Below, piece by piece: positions 1-8,340 of a DNA stretch of 64,000 nucleotides. Position numbers and translations under genes: made by a program. The notes below the pieces were generated by a model. The model was given only the letters and a program-made list of their open reading frames with translations, was not told the origin of the DNA and ran no database searches. Within the stretch, counting starts at the first letter, position 1. Each line of letters opens with the position of its first letter. Origin of the DNA: CAYXVJ01 sp964558445 (GTDB lineage Bacteria; Bacillota; Clostridia; Saccharofermentanales; Fastidiosipilaceae); NCBI GenBank assembly GCA_964558445.1, contig CAZLEA010000005.1:1-64000 (forward strand), written 5' to 3'.

Positions 1-1791
1 GGTGAAGGCAGCGGTACGGAATGTGATACTGGGTACAGTCGGCAGCAGAAGCTGTGGGATAAGGATGTCCTTCATCAGAGTATCTGCCGTCAGATCCGCA
101 TTCGTACTTCCAACTGTGTCGGATATCGTCTGGAATGAACTAATCAGTCCAGCCGGATCGTCTGCAGCTAGATAGTAACCATTTCCGGCACTACCGCCTG
201 TTCCTGTACTGGTCATAGAAGTTGCATTCGGATAGTTGGATGACACGAGGTGCATGAAGCGATTCAGCCGCTCTGCGCCGCTGTTATTGGCCGGAAGCGT
301 GCTTGTCACTGAGGCATTCGGGAAGATACCAACGGTAAAAACCTTATGCCCATCACCCTTGATGTCTCCGCTATTCACAATCGCTCGGTTGGCAACATTT
401 ACATCAAACGTACTCACCGAAGTCGGCTCACCGTCAGTGAACAGAACAACCATACGATCGCGTCCCCCTGCATCGGATGAGCTAGCATTCAGAATATCTT
501 CTGCCATCTGCATAGCGATGTCCGTACTGGTAATGCCACTTGCAGCAATCCTGCTTACAGCAGTGACCAAGTAACCTTGATGCGTAGGATTTGTAAGAGT
601 CATTAAACTCTCTCTTTGTTTCTCAGCCGTGTAATTCGTAGAGTTATAAGTAATCGAGTTACCGCCTCGAACGGACAAGATGTTCGTATTGGTGTAGTTA
701 GGGCCGGCGGTGGCGAAGCCAACCATAGACACTCTGTGATCTACACCACTTGCCATAGCCTTCTCTGTGATTGCAGCCATGAAGACACGTACTGCTTCCA
801 CGAGGCCTTCGCGGCGATTCATACTGCCTGTTTGCTGGGTATAGAATCCCCAGCTCGGAACTGGGTTACTCTGATTAATCGTTGCCGTCATACCCGGTAT
901 AGCTGGCACAGTATAGGTATAATTAGCACCGCTTATCGCAACATTTACCTTGTAGAACTTCCAGTTAATCATCGTATAGAGGCTGTTTCGGTTCGAATAC
1001 AACGTTGAATGAGCAGTCGAATTGGTGTTACTCAAATTCAGCAGAGTATGCTTCGTCCCGGTCTTGAAGTTCGATGTCATACTACCGGATTGATCCAGCA
1101 CCAAGATGATGTCTACCGGCTTATCGGATACTGTCGTGACGAGCTCTCCTGTCGAGAAGATATCGAATTGGAAATCCACACTGTTCGTCGCCGGATTATA
1201 AGTCGCCGTCTTCAGCAGTTCCATACCGCTGTCGCTACCTGTTCTAGCAAACATACTGTTCGGCATCAGTAGATTCAGACCGATGAACATCGGACCGATC
1301 AGCGGGTTTGACTCCGACAATCCGCCAGCCTCGAGGCCTGCACTCGGCTCTTCCGTGGGTTTCGGCTCTTCCGTGGGTTTCGGTGCTTCTGTCTCCGCAG
1401 GTTCGCTCGCAGGCGGTGCAGCGGCCGGAGCCTCGGTAGGCTTCGGTGCAGGTGCTTCGCTCTCTACGGGCGTAGGCTCAGTCGGAGGACTCACTTCTGA
1501 TTCTGTGGAGGCCGGCTCTGTTGCCGGAGGCTCCTCGCTTGTATCAGGGAGATTCGCAGATGTCTCAGCAGGCTGCGGCTCGCCGGTCTCATCTATTTGT
1601 CCCTCTGTTTCGTTTGCTTCATCAAGCTGTGCTGCCACAAGACTCGGACTTATTTCGCCGGTGTCAGTACTGGCCGTTTCCAAGTCATCGGGGTTATCCG
1701 TCGATTCAGCGTATACAGGGAACATCATGCCTTGCAGCATCAATGACACTACGAGCAGTATGCCCAGAAATTTGTTTCTACGTTTCTTCAT
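1..1791 (-). CDS. VWA-domain surface protein, 3' end beyond the window
   Basis: An unbroken minus-strand frame of 597 codons starts at ATG 1791-1789 and reaches base 1 without a stop, so the C-terminus is missing. The start is fixed by a strong GGAGG site 8-12 bases upstream. Residues 1-26 form a classical signal peptide (basic MKKRRNK, hydrophobic core, cleavage near VYA). Residues about 30-160 are a Pro/Glu/Thr-rich low-complexity spacer with KPTEEP repeats, typical of wall-spanning stalks. A VWA domain follows: the MIDAS motif DQSGS lies at residues 233-237 and the later T and D ligands appear plausible (LFTDGEP). VWA domains bind metal and protein ligands and occur in pilus-tip and adhesin proteins. 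It is the last visible gene of the sipW-tasA operon, 37 bases after the preceding stop, so a role in the fibre or biofilm surface is inferred. Whether it ends in a sortase motif cannot be seen. Confidence 0.85.
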   Translation of the reverse strand, partial: MKKRRNKFLGILLVVSLMLQGMMFPVYAESTDNPDDLETASTDTGEISPSLVAAQLDEANETEGQIDETGEPQPAETSANLPDTSEEPPATEPASTESEVSPPTEPTPVESEAPAPKPTEAPAAAPPASEPAETEAPKPTEEPKPTEEPSAGLEAGGLSESNPLIGPMFIGLNLLMPNSMFARTGSDSGMELLKTATYNPATNSVDFQFDIFSTGELVTTVSDKPVDIILVLDQSGSMTSNFKTGTKHTLLNLSNTNSTAHSTLYSNRNSLYTMINWKFYKVNVAISGANYTYTVPAIPGMTATINQSNPVPSWGFYTQQTGSMNRREGLVEAVRVFMAAITEKAMASGVDHRVSMVGFATAGPNYTNTNILSVRGGNSITYNSTNYTAEKQRESLMTLTNPTHQGYLVTAVSRIAASGITSTDIAMQMAEDILNASSSDAGGRDRMVVLFTDGEPTSVSTFDVNVANRAIVNSGDIKGDGHKVFTVGIFPNASVTSTLPANNSGAERLNRFMHLVSSNYPNATSMTSTGTGGSAGNGYYLAADDPAGLISSFQTISDTVGSTNADLTADTLMKDILIPQLLLPTVPSITFRTAAFT

Positions 1792-1828
1792 CCTGACACC
1801 TCCTTTCAATTTCTCTTAAGCACTGGGC

Positions 1829-2389
1829 TTAAGGACTTGTGGGCCAGCCGGCTGCAGCTGTGGGATCCAGACCATTGTTCTCGCTCTGTACCGCTTCTGC
1901 GAATACATCGATGACGACATGTGCGTTCTGATAATCGTTACCAAGCTCTGCTCCGAACATCACCTTCGTGAAGAGCGTCGCAGTGGCTTCCCCGACGGGT
2001 AAGGGATCGTTGTAATAGAACCAATCGCCAACCTGCGTCCAATTCGCTAGATTGAGATCCAGTAGAATATGATCGAAGTTAAGCGTCGCTTCAACGCCCT
2101 CGGCTGCGCTTATAATCTTGTCTAGGCGAACACGGACATAAGCCGGGTTATCGCCGCTGTTGGTGATGTAGACTCGCTTGCCCACTTCGGTTCCTGGCAT
2201 CACGCCATGGACACCCTCAATTGGGAAGTCTTCTCCCGCACCATCTTCGTCGTGGAGCGTGATGTCTATATTGCCTGCTGTTATGACGTTTCTAGCCTCT
2301 TCGGAATCTGTGAAGAAGGCTAAGCTTCCGAGACCAATAATTGAGAATACCAGAATCAAGGAAGCTAGAATCGATAATTTACGTTTCAT
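1829..2389 (-). CDS. TasA/camelysin-family matrix protein 1 (SipW-dependent)
   Basis: 186 aa. The N-terminus shows the SipW-type signal: basic start MKRK, a hydrophobic core, then LAFFTDSEEARN and AGNIDITL, the arrangement found in TasA, CalY and camelysin precursors, where processing occurs before the FTD segment. The rest is a compact beta-rich domain (VYITNSGDNPAYVRVRLDK) as expected for donor-strand-type fibre subunits. TasA proteins are secreted and assemble into biofilm fibres; some homologues were classed as M73 peptidases, but no catalytic motif can be pointed to here. The start has a GAGGTAG ribosome site. It is the fourth gene of the sipW operon, 27 bases after the second TasA-like gene. 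The ending WPTSP is not a sorting signal. Family assignment is firm; the role as a fibre rather than a peptidase is inference. Confidence 0.82.
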   Translation of the reverse strand: MKRKLSILASLILVFSIIGLGSLAFFTDSEEARNVITAGNIDITLHDEDGAGEDFPIEGVHGVMPGTEVGKRVYITNSGDNPAYVRVRLDKIISAAEGVEATLNFDHILLDLNLANWTQVGDWFYYNDPLPVGEATATLFTKVMFGAELGNDYQNAHVVIDVFAEAVQSENNGLDPTAAAGWPTSP

Positions 2390-2416
2390 CGTTCTACCTC
2401 ATTTCTATCTCTAAGC

Positions 2417-3058
2417 TTATGGACTCATCTGAGCCTCAAAAGCGGCGAAGGCAGCAGCTGCATCCGCGAATCCATCTGCTTGGATGGCATCGACTTCGAT
2501 GCGAATCTGCCAGTCGGCGGCGTCAATCTCTGCCAAGTCGTCTTGATCCAAATCTGCATCAAGGCTGAAGGCGCTCATAATCTCATTTGTTTCGTCACCC
2601 GGATCGAGGGCAGCCAAGAAGACAACAGTCTTCTGTAGATAAGACTTACCGCCAATCAAGACGGTTTGGTCTGCAGCCGAGCGATCCCATCCGGCAGCGG
2701 TCATCTCAAGTTCGAGTTTCGCGGTCGGCAGCATGATCGAGGCCGGAATCAAGATTCTGGCGCGAACGAAGCTGCGATTCGCTCCCGTATTGATAATCGT
2801 GGCTCGCTTGGGTAACTTGTTTCCCAAGCCCGGTAAGAGGGCTTGTTCTGCCAGCCAGTCACGGTAATCGTCGTTGGCCAGGTAACCTTCGTCATTGGGA
2901 TCCAAGCCGTTATCCTCATGGAGCTCTACGGCGATGTTACCGAGTGTGAAGACGTTGGTTGCATTGTCGTTATCTGTGAAATAGGCCAAGGTAACGGCCA
3001 CGATCGCGAAGATCAAGGCGAGTGATGCAACACTGAGCAGGATTTTCTTTTGTCTCAT
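2417..3058 (-). CDS. TasA/camelysin-family matrix protein 2 (SipW-dependent)
   Basis: 213 aa with a SipW-type signal: MRQKK, a hydrophobic stretch, then LAYFTDNDNATNVFT and LGNIAVELHE. This is the best match of the three paralogues to the classical AYFTD...NxFTxGN pattern. It is the longest of the three and carries an acidic insertion after the first strand (GLDPNDEGYLANDDY), followed by the shared core TIINTGANRSFVRARILIP. It probably is a secreted fibre subunit processed by the SipW peptidase encoded upstream. The start is preceded by GGGGGAC. A 103-base gap with a strong hairpin (3098-3127) separates it from the third paralogue upstream, which may set different expression levels for the subunits. 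Confidence 0.83.
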   Translation of the reverse strand: MRQKKILLSVASLALIFAIVAVTLAYFTDNDNATNVFTLGNIAVELHEDNGLDPNDEGYLANDDYRDWLAEQALLPGLGNKLPKRATIINTGANRSFVRARILIPASIMLPTAKLELEMTAAGWDRSAADQTVLIGGKSYLQKTVVFLAALDPGDETNEIMSAFSLDADLDQDDLAEIDAADWQIRIEVDAIQADGFADAAAAFAAFEAQMSP

Positions 3059-3097
3059 AAGTAGTCCCCCTATCTCATGATCTCTCTGATGTCTTCT

Positions 3098-3127
3098 GCT
3101 CGTACCGACCGATCAGCCGGTACGAGC
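3098..3127 (-). promoter_or_regulatory. Intercistronic hairpin in the sipW-tasA transcript
   Basis: Perfect 10-bp inverted repeat GCTCGTACCG / CGGTACGAGC around a 10-base loop, lying between two tasA-like genes of the same operon. There is no T-tract after it on the minus strand, so it is unlikely to be an efficient terminator. A 3'-stabilising or attenuating element that raises the level of the upstream cistrons is the simplest reading. Confidence 0.55.
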
Positions 3128-3160
3128 TAGACATTATCTCGTTGATGTGTAGACGGTCGC

Positions 3161-3739
3161 TTACGGCATACCGAACTGTGCCTTGGCGGCTGCATCGGCC
3201 ATAGCCTGCGTAACTTCCGCAAACTGATGTGCATAAGCGGTGACCTGGATGGTCTTGCCTTCGAAATTCCCGATGTTATCCGATGTGACAAGCTCATCGT
3301 CTACCGTCAAGGTGGTGAAGAGCGGTGTCAGAATCTGATCTGTTGCTGAGGTATCCGGTTGCAGGTGGTAGCGATACAGAGTCTTCGTTCCCGACGTTGC
3401 AATCGCAGTCCAATCCGCGTGGATATCAAGTGTGATGACATCGACTCCGCCGACTTGGAAGTTTAACTGGTTATCCAACAGTAAGTAGATATAGCTCTTC
3501 TCACTGTTCGCCTTAATTGTTACGGTCGGGTCCTTCGAGACCTCTACACCGGGATATAGCTTCGTTCCGCCATCGGGTTCTTCATATTCCGGCTCATCAA
3601 GTTCAATCTCGATATTGCCGACGGTAAATGTATTGGTTACCGGATCGGTAACACGGGTCAGATAAGCAACTGTGCCTGCGACGAATAATCCAAGTGCGAG
3701 AACACCGGCTGTCACGGCTGTAATCATCCTCTTTTTCAT
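3161..3739 (-). CDS. TasA/camelysin-family matrix protein 3 (SipW-dependent)
   Basis: 192 aa. The precursor begins MKKRMITAVTAG, continues with a hydrophobic core and ends the signal region in VAYLTRVTDPVTNTFT and VGNIEIEL, the SipW-dependent signature with L in place of the usual F. It differs from its two neighbours downstream by a short acidic DEPEYEEPDGG segment and by the core KDPTVTIKANSEKSYIYLLLDN. It is the first structural gene after sipW (85 bases) and has an AAAGGAGA ribosome site, so it may be the most strongly expressed subunit. It is inferred to be a secreted fibre or biofilm-matrix protein. The three paralogues are clearly diverged from each other, arguing against a recent tandem duplication. 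Confidence 0.8.
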   Translation of the reverse strand: MKKRMITAVTAGVLALGLFVAGTVAYLTRVTDPVTNTFTVGNIEIELDEPEYEEPDGGTKLYPGVEVSKDPTVTIKANSEKSYIYLLLDNQLNFQVGGVDVITLDIHADWTAIATSGTKTLYRYHLQPDTSATDQILTPLFTTLTVDDELVTSDNIGNFEGKTIQVTAYAHQFAEVTQAMADAAAKAQFGMP

Positions 3740-3824
3740 AGAGATTCTCCTTTATACTTGTACGCTTAGGTATACGCCATGTATGTCGCAGTAGCGTACA
3801 CCGGCTGATAGAGCACACGGCAAA

Positions 3825-4421
3825 CTAGCGTTTGTCTGTGCGGTGATTGAATCCCTGTCCCACAAGTGAAGGAGCTCTCTTCGCTTGTTTCGTATCCTCG
3901 GGATCCGTGTTCTGTTCGTCCGACGCTGCCTGTTCGGTCTGTTTATCCGCGGCAAACAGATCCGGCAGTATCAAGAGGAGTAACAGAAGCAATACGAGGG
4001 CTATGGCCAGATAACGGCCCTGCGATGACGTAATGAAGTTCGCCAGATAGCCCAGATACGGTACGGAGAAGACGACCTTCCCCAGTACGTTGTTGAAGTG
4101 AACGGGGGCACCATCGACGCTACTGTTCGCGTCACCCTTCGTAATGAAGTGCATGGCTTCCGGGTCCACTCCCACGACACGGTGCGTGGCGACAACCAAA
4201 TCGTCGTTAAGGACGAAACTGATGGCATCACCAAGCTCGATTTCTTCTGTGGGGATTTGACGGATATAAATAAGCGCACCCACTGGGTACGCCGGTTCCA
4301 TGGAGGAAGACAAAACTGTATAAGGAGTCAAACCGAGTAGACGAACACCTAGAAGTAGCACTGCAAGCAGAAGCATGCAAGTCGTCAAAAAAGATGTAAA
4401 AATACGCCAGAATAACTTCAT
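3825..4421 (-). CDS. sipW: SipW-type (ER-type) signal peptidase I
   Basis: 198 aa membrane peptidase that removes the special signal peptides of TasA-type proteins. The first membrane segment spans residues about 5-30, followed by SSSMEP with catalytic Ser40. The S26B hallmark is a histidine in place of the usual lysine: VATHRVVGV with His80, plus the downstream acid TKGDAN (Asp97). A second hydrophobic segment (about 137-156) is followed by a Glu/Asp-rich cytoplasmic or external tail. The ATG at 4421 (MKLFWRIF) was chosen because GGGGGAT stands just before it; an upstream TTG at 4448 in the same frame has no site. It is the first gene of the operon and its substrates follow directly. S26B enzymes are known in Firmicutes mainly as SipW. 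Confidence 0.9.
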   Translation of the reverse strand: MKLFWRIFTSFLTTCMLLLAVLLLGVRLLGLTPYTVLSSSMEPAYPVGALIYIRQIPTEEIELGDAISFVLNDDLVVATHRVVGVDPEAMHFITKGDANSSVDGAPVHFNNVLGKVVFSVPYLGYLANFITSSQGRYLAIALVLLLLLLLILPDLFAADKQTEQAASDEQNTDPEDTKQAKRAPSLVGQGFNHRTDKR

Positions 4422-4642
4422 AACCCCATCCCCCAAAGTAATCACCAAGTAACTTGTCCACGAGAAATCTCCCCCGAGATCCGCTTCGGCTAAATGAATC
4501 CCCCGATAATTTAGCCCGTTGCTTCAATGATTAATTCGTCGATGAAGAGTCAACTTATCGTTGTCTTCATCTACTGACTACATAGTACATAACTTTCAAA
4601 CGTTAAAATATGCTCTATGTTACAGTTATTTGCCTGTTATAT

Positions 4643-4657
4643 TAAACAGTCTGTTTA
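4643..4657. promoter_or_regulatory. Perfect palindrome, candidate operator upstream of sipW
   Basis: TAAACAG-T-CTGTTTA, two perfect 7-base arms around one base, about 220 bases upstream of sipW. It has the form of a dimeric repressor site. No regulator can be assigned from the window. Confidence 0.35.
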
Positions 4658-4977
4658 TGTATATCTCACATTCTATTGTGCTCTACGCATATGACAGTTG
4701 ATATATTCAACATTTAGCGAATCAATTAGGGGACAAGGTGATTTCGCTGCATACAACACAATTTAGCAATATATCGCAATAGTTACGATTTAATGGCATG
4801 TGGTATAGATAAGGAAATAGCTTATGATTATTTCACGAGAAGATATTAGGATCTAGCTATTCTATTTGTCCAGCTTAGCAGCTAGTAATTATTATCAACA
4901 AGCAATCTTGTGCCCGACTAAGTTCGCATGGTGTTATACAGCATATTGGCCAAATCATGCATACTCTATACAGAGCA

Positions 4978-5008
4978 GATAAAAAGACCCTAGCGAAACG
5001 CTAAGGTC
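4978..5008 (-). terminator. Rho-independent terminator of the GH3 gene
   Basis: Read leftward: GACCTTAGCG-TTT-CGCTAGGGTC followed by TTTTTA. The stem has one mismatch and a three-base loop, with a clear T-tract. It lies about 45 bases after the stop codon at 5055. Confidence 0.85.
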
Positions 5009-5054
5009 CTAATGTCAGTATACGGTCACAAAAACGTTTGGATCTCGTCTATAC

Positions 5055-7505
5055 TCAGCGTTTAGATTCTCGCCTGATCACATGCCGGAGCACACGCCTC
5101 GCCGTCTGCTGCAGTTCCGCCCTCGTTATGCCGTCCGAGTCGCCCAAACTCTCCAGTAGCGTGCCGTCCGAGACATAGTCCGTCTCGTCGAAGCTTCGCC
5201 CGCCGGGCATGAACACGTCGACACCGGCTCGAACGCGATACGCATTGTCCCGAAGCTTCGGGAACTCAGGGCTCACCGCACGGCGCATCCACCAATCGGT
5301 GACCAGCATCCCGTCGAAGCCCCACTCACCGCGAAGCACGGTCGTCGCGAGGTCATAGTTGTAGTGCGCCCACACCCCGTTGATCTTGTTGTAAGACGTC
5401 ATCATCAGCTCCGGTGCAGCTTCCTTGACCACAATCTCGAAACCCTTGAGGTAGATCTCGCGGATCGCACGCTCGGAGGCGCGAGAATCGTTGTAATTAC
5501 GATTGCTCTCCTGATTATTGAGTGCGAAATGCTTGGGACAAGCGGCCACCCCGCTCCTCTGTATCCCGCGGACGACCGCGGCTGCCATCTTGCCCGTCAG
5601 GAGCGGATCCTCCGAGAAGTACTCGAAGTTACGGCCACAGAGCGGATTTCGGTGGATGTTCATACCGGGGCCGAGGAGGACATCCGTGCCGTAGTAGACC
5701 ATCTCCTCACCGAGCAGGTCGTGGATACGTTCGACGAGGTCCAGATTCCAGGAGGAGGCGAGGGCCGTACCGCAGGGCAGAAGCGAGCAGTAGCGGCGCA
5801 GGCGTATCCCTGCAGGTCCGTCCGTCGTGATGATGGGTGCTACACCACGCTCGCGAAGCGACGGGATAATACCGCCGAACGCACCGGCGTTACCCTCCGT
5901 GCCGAGTGCACTGTTCATACCGCCCTCGCCTCTTGTCAGCGCCTCTAGCTCCTCATCAGTCAACTGCGAGATGAAGGTATCCAGCAAGCTTGGATCCTCG
6001 ATCACTCGGGCAAACGAGATCGCCTTCCGAAGCGCTTCGGGTTCAATCTCTACAGGCAAACGCTCCAGAATTCGGCGCTTCAAATCCACCCCGACAACCG
6101 GGATCGCCTCCCAGTTCAGCTCATAGTGCAGATCGGCAAGCTCCCCCGGCACCATACGCCCGAAGCCCTCTGCGATCGCCATCACCGGATCGTGTGTCGC
6201 AAGCTCGATCGTCTCAGCTTGATTGAACGAGGCGACCGGTTCCGCACTGCGCACATCCGCCCCGAGATAGAAACGGTAGAGACCCGATTCGAGGATGTAG
6301 GAGGATGGGTGACCGGCTTTGCCAGCGTCATCGTAGGACGCCATCTCCATATCCTGTATCTCGAAGTTCAGTTCTTCACTCTCGCCTGCCTCGAGCAGCA
6401 CCGTCTTCCGAAACGCCACAAGCGCCTTGTGTGGCTTGCCGAGCTTGCCCTGAGGTGCACCCATGTAGAGTTGCGCGACGCCGTGACCCGCACGCCTACC
6501 CGTATTCTTGACCCGCACACGAACCGAAACCCGATCCGTCCGCCGCTCGAAACTCAGCAGATCGTAGGTGAAACTCGTGTAGGAGAGGCCGTAACCGAAG
6601 GGGTAGAGGACCTGATCCGGTGCGAAGGTCTCGAAGTAGCGATAGCCCACATAGATGTCTTCCACGTAATTGTTATAGATCTCGTTGCCAAAGGACCTGC
6701 TCGACGCATAATCCGCATAGTGTCTCGCGATGCTGTCGCTGAGGTGACCGCTGAAGTTCACGATGCCGGTCAGTGCATCGACGAGTGCACGTCCGGACTC
6801 CATGCCGCCCTGCCAAGCATAGATGAGTGCAGAGATCTTCTCGCCGTAGGTTTCGGTCCAGGCCAGATCCATGATATTCCCGCAGTCCAGGATGACAACG
6901 ACTTGGTCGAACGCGGCCGTGACCAGATCTAGCATCGTGGTCTCGTCATCCGTGAGGTAGTAGCTGCCCTTCTCGAGCAAGCTCTCGCGATCCTCGCCTG
7001 CCGCGCGTCCGATGACGACGATTGCGACATCCGATTCCGCTGCTGCGCGAGACACCAAGTCCTCACTAAGTGGCATCTCCTCATAGTGCATCGGCCAATT
7101 GCCCCAGTAGCCCTCGTCCGGGCGATTCTCGTCTTGTTCGCACCAGTCTCTGTAGAGCTTGGCGGTGGTCTCGTCCAGACGAACAAGCCCGCTCTCACGC
7201 AGGCTGTCAATCAGGTTCGTCGTGTAGGGCGGGATCACGTCACCGCCGCTGCCGTAGCCGACATAGAAATAATCAACTTGGCAGCGACCGAATACACTGA
7301 CCATGCGGTGCGTATCGAGTGGCAGGACGCCGTCGTTCTCCAGGAGGACCAGTCCCTCTGCGGCGGCTTGTCGCAGGAGTTCGGGCATGCCCGGTGTTAT
7401 GCGGTACTCACCCTCGGGTGTGGCTCTCGTATTCTGGCTCAGTTCGTTGAATTCGTCTCTGGTCGGTGTAACCGAATCGCTTCTGTCTCTCTCTGGATTC
7501 GTCAT
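5055..7505 (-). CDS. GH3 glycosidase with permuted domain order (probable beta-glucosidase)
   Basis: 816 aa. GH3 enzymes release terminal beta-linked glucose, xylose or related sugars. Here the usual order is reversed: the GH3 C-terminal alpha/beta sandwich comes first (about residues 40-260, LENDGVLPL, GRAAGEDRESL), then the fibronectin-III-like domain (about 300-400, YPFGYGLSY at its start), then the catalytic (beta/alpha)8 barrel (about 500-800). The barrel has the expected substrate-binding segments (TTDGPAGIR, CPKHFALNNQE) and the nucleophile Asp737 in LVTDWW. This order is known in some Butyrivibrio and Ruminococcus beta-glucosidases. No signal peptide, so cytoplasmic. It lies 40 bases after the protein of unknown function upstream and is followed by a terminator. 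Substrate preference cannot be fixed from sequence. Confidence 0.9.
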   Translation of the reverse strand: MTNPERDRSDSVTPTRDEFNELSQNTRATPEGEYRITPGMPELLRQAAAEGLVLLENDGVLPLDTHRMVSVFGRCQVDYFYVGYGSGGDVIPPYTTNLIDSLRESGLVRLDETTAKLYRDWCEQDENRPDEGYWGNWPMHYEEMPLSEDLVSRAAAESDVAIVVIGRAAGEDRESLLEKGSYYLTDDETTMLDLVTAAFDQVVVILDCGNIMDLAWTETYGEKISALIYAWQGGMESGRALVDALTGIVNFSGHLSDSIARHYADYASSRSFGNEIYNNYVEDIYVGYRYFETFAPDQVLYPFGYGLSYTSFTYDLLSFERRTDRVSVRVRVKNTGRRAGHGVAQLYMGAPQGKLGKPHKALVAFRKTVLLEAGESEELNFEIQDMEMASYDDAGKAGHPSSYILESGLYRFYLGADVRSAEPVASFNQAETIELATHDPVMAIAEGFGRMVPGELADLHYELNWEAIPVVGVDLKRRILERLPVEIEPEALRKAISFARVIEDPSLLDTFISQLTDEELEALTRGEGGMNSALGTEGNAGAFGGIIPSLRERGVAPIITTDGPAGIRLRRYCSLLPCGTALASSWNLDLVERIHDLLGEEMVYYGTDVLLGPGMNIHRNPLCGRNFEYFSEDPLLTGKMAAAVVRGIQRSGVAACPKHFALNNQESNRNYNDSRASERAIREIYLKGFEIVVKEAAPELMMTSYNKINGVWAHYNYDLATTVLRGEWGFDGMLVTDWWMRRAVSPEFPKLRDNAYRVRAGVDVFMPGGRSFDETDYVSDGTLLESLGDSDGITRAELQQTARRVLRHVIRRESKR

Positions 7506-7545
7506 GCGCCTGTATCCTCCCTTTGCCTGATTTATAGATACAATT

Positions 7546-8340
7546 CTAGCATGTTTCTATGTCTTCGACACAAGGGGCAAGCTTGTAAACAAACGCACGG
7601 CCCTCCGTATCCACATGTTGGACGAGGCCGAAGTCGCGCAAGATCCGGAGTATGATCTGGCCATGGCGCTCGGTGTACTTACCGATCCTGGCGAACTGCT
7701 TGACGGTGAAGCGCTCGGGGAGATTGTCCGGCACATAGGCGAGATAGTCCTCGGGCGAGGCCAGGACTTCGATGCGGTCGAGGGCTGTCGGTAGGCGATC
7801 CACCTTCGTCGCGCGTCGCTTGTTGTTCTTCCCCCAGCCGTCTTGGAGGCGATGCTCCTCGACATCGATATAGTAGAGCTCGATGCGAAGGCCGGGCTCG
7901 AGTAGCCACTGCCGTATCTTGTAGAGTTCATAGAGGGCATCACGGCGTGTGCCGCGCTTGGGTGACAGGCGGCGGCTGAGTTCCTCGCCCGTCTCGGGGT
8001 CGAACCAGCTGACGTGGTTCCTGGCCGCGATCGGGTAGACGATGCGAAGCGGGATCTCGGGTAGGAAGCGGTCGATCTTGCGCCTCATGCGATGGAAGCC
8101 TGCGGTCTGGATCTCCGTCACACCATCCTCGTTGTAGATGTCGACGACGAAGTCCTCCAGCAGCACCTCGTGACGGCTCGGGTCGGGCTCGAGATAGCGC
8201 TTCAGGGTCGCATGGACCGTCTTCTCGCCGAGCGTGCCGATGCCGTTTCGTTCGCGAAGCTCTGCTTGGAAGGATTCGCAGGCGGCGAGGAAGCGTGCTT
8301 GCTCCTCCGGTGATATGGTCAAACTATTCTCTCGTAGCAT
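7546..8340 (-). CDS. Conserved protein of unknown function, possible nuclease fold plus winged helix
   Basis: 264 aa, not confidently assigned to a named family. The N-terminal half contains GEKTVH (39-40 region), then VVDIYN (Asp67) and TEIQT (Glu76, Gln78). The spacing E...D...ExQ resembles the PD-(D/E)xK nuclease pattern with Q in place of K; this is inference only. It continues with a conserved-looking LYKIR and basic KNNKRRATKVDR stretch, and ends in a winged-helix-like segment (FTVKQFARIGKYTER, ILRILRDFGLV). No signal peptide or membrane segment. The start ATG at 8340 overlaps the stop of the DUF503 gene as TGATG, suggesting translational coupling; a GTG at 8361 is a possible alternative. 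The GH3 gene follows 40 bases on. Confidence 0.6.
   Translation of the reverse strand: MLRENSLTISPEEQARFLAACESFQAELRERNGIGTLGEKTVHATLKRYLEPDPSRHEVLLEDFVVDIYNEDGVTEIQTAGFHRMRRKIDRFLPEIPLRIVYPIAARNHVSWFDPETGEELSRRLSPKRGTRRDALYELYKIRQWLLEPGLRIELYYIDVEEHRLQDGWGKNNKRRATKVDRLPTALDRIEVLASPEDYLAYVPDNLPERFTVKQFARIGKYTERHGQIILRILRDFGLVQHVDTEGRAFVYKLAPCVEDIETC

Larger units (their letters stand above)
4422..5054. other. AT-rich intergenic region between sipW operon and GH3
   Basis: About 630 bases without a credible gene. It must contain the promoter of the leftward sipW operon, but I could not assign convincing -35/-10 boxes. It holds a 15-base palindrome (4643-4657) and, at its right end, the terminator of the GH3 gene (4978-5008). 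The composition is markedly more AT-rich than the flanking genes. Confidence 0.6.

Noticed and set aside
236..1819. Several plus-strand open frames of 87-178 codons
   Set aside because: They are antisense to the VWA gene, low in complexity and lack ribosome sites; the minus frame has signal peptide, VWA motif and strong ribosome site.
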